DNA of 51,736 nt from JBHELB01 sp041859045 (lineage in GTDB: Bacteria; Hydrogenedentota; Hydrogenedentia; Hydrogenedentales; SLHB01): the NCBI GenBank assembly GCA_041859045.1, contig JBHELB010000029.1:1-51736 (forward strand), given 5' to 3'. The notes beneath the pieces are model-generated. The model saw only the letters and a program-made list of their open reading frames with translations, was not told the DNA's origin and did not search any database. Below are positions 1-6,608 of this stretch, piece after piece. How positions within the stretch are numbered: the first letter of the stretch is position 1; each line of letters opens with the position of its first letter. The translations under genes and the position numbers were made by a program.

Positions 1-142
1 GTCGTTCCTCGCGTCCTTACACGATTGGAAAGGCCCAAGTCTATTCCGATTCCCATATCGATCACTCCCAAAACCGTCTATAACACATTGGCAAAACTCA
101 AATTACAACCCACAACCTCAAAAACAACCGGACAGCAGTGAT
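1..142 (-). mobile_element. Left end of a probable insertion sequence (partial, runs off the window)
   Basis: Positions 3-142 are a perfect reverse complement of 51597-51736 (140 bp). Read on the minus strand the copy begins ATCACTGCTGTCCGG, then holds a GGGAG ribosome site and an ATG at 56-54 opening a frame (MGIGIDLGLSNRVRTRGT) that runs off the window. A repeated, outward-reading gene start that breaks a HIT gene is what an IS end looks like, and repeats of this kind stop assemblies. The transposase family cannot be named from 18 residues. No second IS end and no target duplication can be seen. Confidence 0.6.
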
Positions 143-278
143 GTTTCTTCGTAATAATCTGGGAATGGCCCGAACGAATCGGACAACAGTCCAGGAACGC
201 CATCAACGCATCATCCTCGTACAAAGTCACGGCGTTCACCCCACCCCGCGCGATCTCGCAGAAAACACAGTCGAGCAT
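141..278 (-). pseudogene. HIT-family hydrolase, 5' fragment cut off by the IS-like repeat
   Basis: The first 45 residues match the start of HIT (histidine triad) nucleotide hydrolases: CVFCEIARGG with its two cysteines, LYEDDALMAFLD, then GHSQIITKKH. A good AAGGAG ribosome site lies 7 bases before the ATG at 278. Homology stops at codon 46 (141-143), exactly where the 140-bp repeat begins; the frame then reads repeat sequence and stops at 78. The catalytic HxHxH triad, normally near residue 95, is absent, so this copy cannot encode an active enzyme. It follows murB on the same strand after 68 bases. Confidence 0.75.
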
Positions 279-346
279 GCTCTTCTCCTTAGCCCCGCAA
301 GAATCCCATCCGACAATAACGCAGACTATGCGTACCGCTGCCCTCG

Positions 347-1231
347 TTATGGTGTATCAGCGCGGAGAATTACGACTTCTTCCTGCAGGTCGATGCCGAA
401 TTGGGCTTTGACGGTATGTTTGCAGAGGTCGATGAGCGCGAGGATATCGGCGAAGGTGGCGGAATCCTCGTTCATGATGAAGTTGGCGTGCTGGGGGCTG
501 ATGATCGCGCCGCCCCGGCGGGTGCCCTTGAGTCCGCAGGCCTCGATGAGATGGCCAGCGTGATTGTCGGGCGGGTTCTTGAAGACGCTGCCGCAACAGT
601 AGCCCTGCGGCTGTTTCTCGCAGCGCCGGGCGATGTAGTGGTCGTAGATGGCGCGTTGGTCGTGGTCTGCGGGCTTGAAACGGAAAGTTCCACGCAGGAG
701 AAGCCCGCCGGGGGGACAAAAACGCTGTGTGCGGTAACCGTAAAGGTCGGGCGTAACGCTGACGCTAGCAGGTCCAGCGGGGCCGATCACCTCCACGGAT
801 TCCAGCCACTCGCAGGTCGCGCCATTGACCGTGCCCGCGTTCATGTACATTGCGCCGCCGACGGACCCCGGTATGCCCGTAAGACCGCCTACGCCGTCGT
901 AATTGTGTTCGAGCATGACTTCGGTGACCAGGCGTTCGAGCGGGGTACCGGCCTCGACGGCGTACCGGTCATTGCTCAGAGGCTCGATGCGGTTGAGCGA
1001 GGTGGTGATGAGCGCCGCGCCGGAAATGCCGCGGTCGTCGATAAGCACGTTCGACCCGCCGCCGAGAATGAGTTTGGGACCAGGCTGGGTCTGCAACCAT
1101 GCATAAGCCTCGCGGGCTTCATCGAGGGTGCGCGGGACAAGCGCAAGGCGCGCGGGACCTCCGACGTGGTAGCGCGTGAGGGGCGCAAGGGGCAGGTTTT
1201 CCACCGCGAACTCAAAAGGGATCGCGCTCAT
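347..1231 (-). CDS. murB: UDP-N-acetylenolpyruvoylglucosamine reductase
   Basis: MurB reduces UDP-GlcNAc-enolpyruvate to UDP-MurNAc with NADPH and FAD, the second committed step of peptidoglycan synthesis in the cytoplasm. The 294-residue product has the FAD-binding ILGGGSNVLI segment, GIPGSVGGAMYMNAG, the catalytic serine loop CCGSVFKNP and the C-terminal QEEVVIL glutamate region. Its length and layout suggest the shorter type II enzyme. I start it at the ATG at 1231 (MSAIPFEF), one base after the exbD stop, although the frame is open to 1333; the extra residues overlap exbD and look non-coding. The ribosome site is weak, so translational coupling to exbD is likely. Linking murB to an ExbB/ExbD unit is unusual. 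Confidence 0.93.
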   Translation of the reverse strand: MSAIPFEFAVENLPLAPLTRYHVGGPARLALVPRTLDEAREAYAWLQTQPGPKLILGGGSNVLIDDRGISGAALITTSLNRIEPLSNDRYAVEAGTPLERLVTEVMLEHNYDGVGGLTGIPGSVGGAMYMNAGTVNGATCEWLESVEVIGPAGPASVSVTPDLYGYRTQRFCPPGGLLLRGTFRFKPADHDQRAIYDHYIARRCEKQPQGYCCGSVFKNPPDNHAGHLIEACGLKGTRRGGAIISPQHANFIMNEDSATFADILALIDLCKHTVKAQFGIDLQEEVVILRADTP

Positions 1232-1232
1232 A

Positions 1233-1661
1233 TTACTTCTTGCCGCCCTTGGATTTGGGCTCCTCGGCGGAGACTTCATCCACCGAGACTTTCGTAACGC
1301 CTGCCGCCTGGGCGGCGTCGATGGCATGGGCAAAGGCCTCGTGCGGTGCGTCGGGATGGGTCAGAATCAGTGCACCGTCCGGGTTCGTTGTCGCGGCCGC
1401 CTTGATGGCGTCCGTCAGCCCTTCAAATGGGGCCGGGCTGTTCTCCACACTGAATTGTCCATCCGCCGCAATGCGAATCTCGACGTGTTTGGACTCGTCC
1501 TTGTCGGCGGGCTCCGCATCGCCCGACACAACGGAAAGGTCGAGTCCTTTATACTCAAGGATGGGCGCAATGACCATCATGATGATCAACAACACGAGGA
1601 AGATGTCGGTAAGCGGCGTGATGTTGATCTCAGCGATTAGTGCCCGCTGCTTCTGCCTCAT
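1233..1661 (-). CDS. ExbD/TolR-type biopolymer transport protein (second copy)
   Basis: This 142-residue protein has the ExbD/TolR pattern: a short cytoplasmic N-terminus, INITPLTDIFLVLLIIMMV with the conserved membrane aspartate that carries protons, and a periplasmic C-terminal domain ending in a Lys/Gly tail (KSKGGKK). ExbD works with ExbB to turn the proton gradient into motion for TonB- or Tol-type partners. Its start lies 32 bases inside the upstream exbD gene, and its stop is 1 base before murB, so the genes are co-translated. It is a diverged paralogue of the upstream ExbD; two ExbDs per ExbB suggests a heteromeric complex. No TonB, TolA, TolB or Pal gene is present nearby. Confidence 0.88.
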   Translation of the reverse strand: MRQKQRALIAEINITPLTDIFLVLLIIMMVIAPILEYKGLDLSVVSGDAEPADKDESKHVEIRIAADGQFSVENSPAPFEGLTDAIKAAATTNPDGALILTHPDAPHEAFAHAIDAAQAAGVTKVSVDEVSAEEPKSKGGKK

Positions 1662-2091
1662 TTGGAGTGGGTCCTTTGGGGGCCGTAGTGGCCTGCCCGT
1701 ATACGATCATTTTCTCGAAACCCGCGTCTTGACCGGCGCGGAACAACGCTAACACGACGCCGCTCTTGGTGGTTCGATCGGCACGCACCAGCAGCTTCTT
1801 CTCGGTGAGACCGATTACCTTCGATTGCAGGATGGTTCCCAGGATATCGGCGGGAATTTCTTTATTGTCGATGAAATAGCGACCGTCTTGGGTCACATCC
1901 ACGGCTACTTCTTTCTGGTTGACCGTGTTGCCCGTCATGATCTCCGGCGGACGAATTTCAGGGCCTGAGCGCTGCAAGACAGGCGCCACGACCATCATGA
2001 TCGTCAACAGCACAAGGAAGACGTCCGTCAGCGGCGTGATGTTGATATCCTGAATAAGGTCCCTTGTTTTTCCGGTGACTTTGGTGGCCAT
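1630..2091 (-). CDS. ExbD/TolR-type biopolymer transport protein (first copy)
   Basis: The 153-residue product has one membrane segment, DINITPLTDVFLVLLTIMMV, carrying the conserved proton-conducting aspartate, followed by a periplasmic domain with VDVTQDGRYFIDNKEI and LLVRADRTTKSGVV, typical of ExbD. The start is 10 bases after the exbB stop. The C-terminal tail is Pro/Glu/Ala-rich and overlaps the start of the second exbD by 32 bases. It should assemble with the ExbB-like protein encoded just upstream in the inner membrane. The partner it energises is not encoded in this window. Confidence 0.9.
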   Translation of the reverse strand: MATKVTGKTRDLIQDINITPLTDVFLVLLTIMMVVAPVLQRSGPEIRPPEIMTGNTVNQKEVAVDVTQDGRYFIDNKEIPADILGTILQSKVIGLTEKKLLVRADRTTKSGVVLALFRAGQDAGFEKMIVYGQATTAPKGPTPNEAEAAGTNR

Positions 2092-2101
2092 GCCGGGAGA
2101 C

Positions 2102-2782
2102 TCAGATGCGGCCGCGCGGTTCGGAGTAGTTCCGGCTGGGGGCCGTCTTCATCAAAGCAGGGGAACTCTCGATAGCTCCGAGCAGCGTAAGCTTGACCAG
2201 TTGGAAGTCGTCCTCGTAGCGATTGACAACCGAATGAAAATAGTTGTTGAGCGCTACGGCAGCCATCGCGACCGCCAAACCGCAGGCGGTGGCGATCAGG
2301 GCCGACCCGATACCGAACATGACCTGCGATGCCGCCGCGCCGCCCCCGCCGGCCTTGGCCATTTCGCCGAAGGTAAGCAGGATGCGGATCACCGTGCCAA
2401 ACAGACCAAGGTAAGGGGCGATCGTGGCGATGGTGCCCAGGATCGAGAGGTGGCGCTCCAGGCTGCGCACGGCCAGTGCGACGGTGATGTCGAACGAACG
2501 CTCGAAGTTGCCACGGTGCTCTTCGAGGATGCGGATGCCTTCCTCGGTCACGTCGCCCAGGAACCCGCCCGTGCTTTCGCTGAGCATACGGCCGTTCTCG
2601 AGTCCGCGCGTCAGTTCACGTTGAAGTTTGGGGATGAAGACAATGACATCACGGCGATGCGCGCGGTAAAACCACCAGCGTTCCGCGGCGACGGCGATCA
2701 CCAGAAATGAGCAGATAAAAATGGGCGACAGGATAGCCCAGTCGTGTCGAAGCGCAAACCAGATCATTTCCATTCGATTCAC
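2102..2782 (-). CDS. MotA/TolQ/ExbB proton channel family protein
   Basis: The 226-residue protein has an N-terminal membrane segment (about residues 16-34), a cytoplasmic helical region, and two further membrane segments around 108-132 and 152-178. The conserved TolQ/ExbB core is visible: LGTIATIAPYLGLFGTVIRIL and FGIGSALIATACGLAVAMAAV. It forms the pentameric stator of Exb/Tol-type motors with the two ExbD proteins downstream. It heads the exbB-exbD-exbD-murB run and probably has its own promoter, since 139 bases separate it from the upstream gene. ExbB and TolQ cannot be told apart without a partner gene. Confidence 0.9.
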   Translation of the reverse strand: MNRMEMIWFALRHDWAILSPIFICSFLVIAVAAERWWFYRAHRRDVIVFIPKLQRELTRGLENGRMLSESTGGFLGDVTEEGIRILEEHRGNFERSFDITVALAVRSLERHLSILGTIATIAPYLGLFGTVIRILLTFGEMAKAGGGGAAASQVMFGIGSALIATACGLAVAMAAVALNNYFHSVVNRYEDDFQLVKLTLLGAIESSPALMKTAPSRNYSEPRGRI

Positions 2783-2881
2783 CTCATTCCCGTGCTTGGC
2801 CTTGTGCCGGGCCGCTCAACGCATGGGAAGCCTCGGCGCGCGTTCGTCGAATTCGCGATTTGACGAAACGCAAACATGGGT

Positions 2882-2900
2882 GGCGGAAGTATAGCACACC
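2882..2900 (-). promoter_or_regulatory. Candidate extended -10 promoter for exbB
   Basis: On the minus strand the spacer upstream of exbB holds TGTGCTATACT, an extended -10 (TG-N-TATACT, hexamer at 2889-2894). No good -35 is found 16-18 bases upstream, which extended -10 promoters can tolerate. It would start transcription about 100 bases before the exbB ATG. This is a motif match only. Confidence 0.3.
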
Positions 2901-2921
2901 TCGCAGGCCCACTTCCTCTGG

Positions 2922-4247
2922 CTATCGAGAAGCGTCGGCGTGCTTGCGGGCCTTGAAGACCAACTCCGCGCGGCAGATATACCCGTGGTCTTCGACCGTG
3001 CAGCCGCGCTGCTCGATGGCCTTCTTCAGGCTGTCGAACGTGTAGTGGGTGACGTGCTCGTCGGCGTAGGCGCCCGGCGCAACTTTCCCGTAGATCCACT
3101 CGATGACCGACCACTGCCAACTGCCGTAGTCCGGCGTGCCGAGGACAAGCACGCCACCGGGCCTGAGGATGCGCACAAGCTCGTCAATGAGGCGGCCGTC
3201 TTCGTTCGGGATATGCTCGATGACCTGGGAACAGACGACGCAGTCGAAAGAGGCGTCTTCGAAAGGCAGGCTCGTGCCGTCGCCCATCACAAGGAGTTTG
3301 TTGGTGCGGCGCATGAAAGAGAGCTTGTCGTGGCGCATATCGACACCCACGGCGTGCGGCAGATCGGCCAGAATCCGGCTGCTGCCGCACCCTACGTCGC
3401 AGGTCGAGACAAAGGGGGGCGTGAAATCTTTGATGATTCTGTGGCGCGAACGCTGCCAATAGCGCTGGAACCAGATCCGGCTGTCGTGGGCGCGCCAATC
3501 GTAGTCCGCAAACGTGATCGAATTCCGGATCGCCCACATTCGGTAGGCGAGGCGGAGATATTCCCTCCCAAAGCGGATGATTTGCGCATGGGAAGCGCCG
3601 GACTGGCGCGGCTGATAGGTGAAGGGAACTTCCGCGATGATGCGCCCTTTTCCATAGGCCTTGATCAGGATTTCGATCAAGATGACGAAATTGGTCTGTT
3701 CGAGTTGGATGTTTTCGAACAAGGATTTTCGGTAAAGGCGGAATCCGCTGGACATGTCGCGCACGGGAATGGACAGCACATTGCGGAAAAAGCCATTGAG
3801 AATACGGCTTAACATGAGCCGGAAGAAGGGCTGATCGGCGTGCCCCCCCGCAACGTAGCGCGAGGCGATCACGATATCGCCCTTGTGGCGATTTTCCCAA
3901 AGCCGGTGGATAAACTCGGCCGGGTGCGACATATCGGCGTCCATGGTGATGACGAATTGGCCATGCGCCTCCGTGATGCCCCGAAAAACCGCCACGCCGT
4001 AACCGCGGCGAAGCTCCTGAATATGCCGGAATCCGTCGCCCATTCGCGAGACAATATCGCCGCTGCCATCCTGCGAATTGCCGTCCACCACGAGCACTTC
4101 CCACGTTGCGCCGGTGGCATTTAGCGCTTCGCGTAGTAGCGGGAGTAGTCGGTATAGATTTGGCCCTTCATTCAAGGCCGGAATCACGACGGAGACGTCG
4201 AGCGTATTTGGAAGCAACTTGTTTTTTTCTGACGTATGCGGAGTCAT
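2922..4247 (-). CDS. Fusion of GT2 glycosyltransferase and SAM-dependent methyltransferase
   Basis: The 441-residue protein joins two enzymes. Residues about 17-250 are a family 2 glycosyltransferase like dolichyl/polyprenyl-phosphate sugar synthases: SVVIPALNEGPNLYRLL, VLVVDGNSQDGSGD and the metal-binding TMDADMSHP. Residues about 285-440 are a class I methyltransferase: DVGCGSSRILADLP (motif I), MGDGTSLPFEDASFDCVV, and RILRPGGVLVLGTPDYG. I see no C-terminal membrane helices. The likely job is transfer of a sugar to a lipid phosphate or glycan and methylation of it or of a neighbouring product, next to two large membrane proteins that may use lipid-linked sugars. It lies 139 bases before exbB and 116 after the GT39-like gene. 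Confidence 0.85.
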   Translation of the reverse strand: MTPHTSEKNKLLPNTLDVSVVIPALNEGPNLYRLLPLLREALNATGATWEVLVVDGNSQDGSGDIVSRMGDGFRHIQELRRGYGVAVFRGITEAHGQFVITMDADMSHPAEFIHRLWENRHKGDIVIASRYVAGGHADQPFFRLMLSRILNGFFRNVLSIPVRDMSSGFRLYRKSLFENIQLEQTNFVILIEILIKAYGKGRIIAEVPFTYQPRQSGASHAQIIRFGREYLRLAYRMWAIRNSITFADYDWRAHDSRIWFQRYWQRSRHRIIKDFTPPFVSTCDVGCGSSRILADLPHAVGVDMRHDKLSFMRRTNKLLVMGDGTSLPFEDASFDCVVCSQVIEHIPNEDGRLIDELVRILRPGGVLVLGTPDYGSWQWSVIEWIYGKVAPGAYADEHVTHYTFDSLKKAIEQRGCTVEDHGYICRAELVFKARKHADASR

Positions 4248-4363
4248 GCGAGGCCGATCCTATCTATCTCTGTTGAAGGCTCTACCGTATATCGAATCAA
4301 AACCGCATCGCGCGGGAACGTTTGGCCGCTCCGGAGATGATATTCGGACCAGATTCCCTGTGT

Positions 4364-6508
4364 CTACTCATTTTCATAGCCATCGTATCGGACGTGATCA
4401 AAAAGAACGACTTCTCCTGAATTGCCCGCGCTACGTACGAGTTCAATCTGAACAAATGCGTCACCATAGAGTTTTTTGCTGATTGGAAGTTCCACGCTAA
4501 GCGTTTCCCATTGGCCAACGTGGGTGCACGTAGTGCTTTCCCGATAGTATGGGCAAGGCCCCCGCGAGTCGCCCTCGCGCAGGAGGATTTGGGGACGTCC
4601 TCCCGTGGCCCAAACGTCAGCGGAAAAGCGAAGGCGTTTCCCCAAGACTGAACTGTCAATGGGAATGCGCTGAACCACAAGTCCGTAGGTATCCACTTGG
4701 GCCCACCTGAGAGAGACGCCGCGCGCGGGCTCCATGGAAACGGAACTAAGAGAACCAGGCCCCAGCCAGCGTTGCGGCGTCCAGGCTATCGGGATGCCGT
4801 TGCTCCATTGCTCAAAATCTCCATTTGCCACGGACATTCGGGTCAGTGCTGGTGCTTTCGGCTCAATATAGGAAACGGCCTGCGAAGGACGGTAGATCAG
4901 AATTTCGGGACCTGACAGGCCTGTTTCCGAGCCCGGGACAAAGCGAGCGACCAATTCGCACTCCTTGGCGAGGGAATCGTATTTCTGCAATTCCTTAGCG
5001 TGTAGATCAGGGTGGGCGCGGAGTTCGTTGTATTGCGCGGGAACGGTAATGATGCAGTCGAAGTTCTGCCATTGAAGCCAGTCCTTTGAAAGCCCAGCAA
5101 AGGAGAGTGCCGAAAGGTAATAGCGGCTTTCATCAAGGGACGGGCCGTAGAAGTCAAAGGCGATATGTGCGCCAAACGGAACCCGCGCATCGACCCACGT
5201 CCGGGCCTGCCAGAGGGTGGAAGGCCCACCGGCATTTCGTGCGAATTGAAGTTCAGCGCGCGCCATTTTCCCAAACAGAAGCAGCGATACGATAACAAGA
5301 GTCGCGGCCGCCAAACCGGCGAAGATACGGGGTATGTGCTTGTTGGAGGAGCGAAACGCGTTAAAAAGCACTTCGGCCGGGGCCAACAGTGCGTAGGCGG
5401 CGTACAGGGCAATAAAGCATGTTGTAACGGTGATTGTGCTCTGATGAGGATTCGGGAAATATCCCATGACGGCGAAGGTGATGCTCGGAGCCAAGAAAAG
5501 AGTGATCGCAAGGGCGGGGGCGCGCCATAGCATGACAAGCGCGCCGATGGCCGCGAGCCCAAGCAACTCTATACCGACTCCGCGCTTGAGATAGGCGAAG
5601 TTCTCCACATAACTGTAGGTTCTTTCGGGTCTCGCGGAAATATAGGCGTCGTGGATGATCGTGTATGAGGCCAAGACGTCCCGAGTTTTCAGAAGAAGAA
5701 AGGGGTCTAGAATCAGATAAACGAGCGGGACAACGACGCAAGCGGCGAAAAGCCTCGGAGCGAAAAGCGTGATTTTGTTTTGCCGCCAAAGAAACACGTG
5801 CGCCGCCAGGCACGGGAAGACAGCGGCGCCACCGGGGAGCTTACAGGCTAGGGCGCACCCCGCAAACAGCGCGGCCAGAAGGTAATACCTCCACTGCGGC
5901 CCCTTCACGAGTGCGGCGCAGGCCATGTACACGGCGAGAATCTCGAACAGGGTCATGTAGATATCCACACGCGTTTCCGAAGAGGATTGTGCGTGAAGAA
6001 AGCAGACCGCTAGAAAGGCGGTCGTTCCCGCGGCGACGGCCCGTGATTTCAGGAAGCGCCAGGCGATTGCCGCGGTTACCGCGATGGAGACCGTTCCGGC
6101 GAGACCGGTTACCACGCGTGTCCAATAGTAAAACGCCGAGAGGTGAATTTGGTCAAGCGAAAGGGCGGTTCCAAGAAAAGTCGAACCTTTGTAAACGCCC
6201 AAGACGACCAAGGCGAGAATGTAGTAGAACAACGCGCCGTAGACATGGAATCCAGAGTCGAGGGTACGATTCCGGACCATTTCTATCGCACGTCCGGTCG
6301 TGAAATCCTCATCGGCGCGCAGTGTAACGAAACTTCGATCCGCAATAGGGGCTTCCGGCATTCCGTACTGCGCGAGTTGGATTCGAATGGTCAACGCGAA
6401 AAGCAGCAGGAGTAGAATCAATAGAAACCAGACAACCTCATTGCGCGCTAAGGCGCGCAGGCGCTCGGGAATCCAGCGGGGAGCATTGCTCACATGGGGC
6501 ATGGTCAT
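4364..6508 (-). CDS. GT39-like (GT-C) membrane glycosyltransferase with C-terminal jelly-roll domain
   Basis: About 714 residues. The N-terminal two-thirds has some ten membrane segments starting with VVWFLLILLLLLFALTIRI, with an acidic pair in the first periplasmic loop (LRADEDF), as in GT-C enzymes that use polyprenyl-phosphate sugars. The last 155 or so residues (from NGDFEQWSNG) resemble a carbohydrate-binding jelly roll of the CBM4/9 type. I prefer the ATG at 6508, which has AGGAGAGGAAG upstream, over the ATG at 6586, because a sigma-70-like promoter (6572-6600) overlaps the latter. The donor and acceptor are unknown; neighbouring GT2 enzymes could supply lipid-linked sugar. Confidence 0.72.
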   Translation of the reverse strand: MTMPHVSNAPRWIPERLRALARNEVVWFLLILLLLLFALTIRIQLAQYGMPEAPIADRSFVTLRADEDFTTGRAIEMVRNRTLDSGFHVYGALFYYILALVVLGVYKGSTFLGTALSLDQIHLSAFYYWTRVVTGLAGTVSIAVTAAIAWRFLKSRAVAAGTTAFLAVCFLHAQSSSETRVDIYMTLFEILAVYMACAALVKGPQWRYYLLAALFAGCALACKLPGGAAVFPCLAAHVFLWRQNKITLFAPRLFAACVVVPLVYLILDPFLLLKTRDVLASYTIIHDAYISARPERTYSYVENFAYLKRGVGIELLGLAAIGALVMLWRAPALAITLFLAPSITFAVMGYFPNPHQSTITVTTCFIALYAAYALLAPAEVLFNAFRSSNKHIPRIFAGLAAATLVIVSLLLFGKMARAELQFARNAGGPSTLWQARTWVDARVPFGAHIAFDFYGPSLDESRYYLSALSFAGLSKDWLQWQNFDCIITVPAQYNELRAHPDLHAKELQKYDSLAKECELVARFVPGSETGLSGPEILIYRPSQAVSYIEPKAPALTRMSVANGDFEQWSNGIPIAWTPQRWLGPGSLSSVSMEPARGVSLRWAQVDTYGLVVQRIPIDSSVLGKRLRFSADVWATGGRPQILLREGDSRGPCPYYRESTTCTHVGQWETLSVELPISKKLYGDAFVQIELVRSAGNSGEVVLFDHVRYDGYENE

Positions 6509-6571
6509 CCTGAAGTGTCTTCCTCTCCTCGCCTCAAGGACATTTGCACAAAATGACTCAAGGCTGGCGGG

Positions 6572-6600
6572 ATTATAGCGGGTCATGGGTGTCCCTGCAA
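6572..6600 (-). promoter_or_regulatory. Sigma-70-like promoter for the GT39-like gene
   Basis: Minus-strand TTGCAG (6600-6595), 17-base spacer, TATAAT (6577-6572): a perfect -10 and a 4/6 -35. It lies just past the stop of the YfhO-like gene and would start transcription near 6565, about 57 bases before the ATG at 6508. It overlaps the alternative ATG at 6586, which therefore is unlikely to be the start. Confidence 0.55.
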
Positions 6601-6608
6601 CCGGTGAT

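Noticed and set aside
401..1297. 298-codon plus-strand frame across murB
   Set aside because: Antisense shadow of murB and exbD; residue mix is the low-complexity kind seen opposite GC-rich genes, and no family motif is present.
2779..3120. 113-codon minus-strand frame near the methyltransferase end
   Set aside because: Its peptide is the GT2-methyltransferase read in another frame; no independent support.
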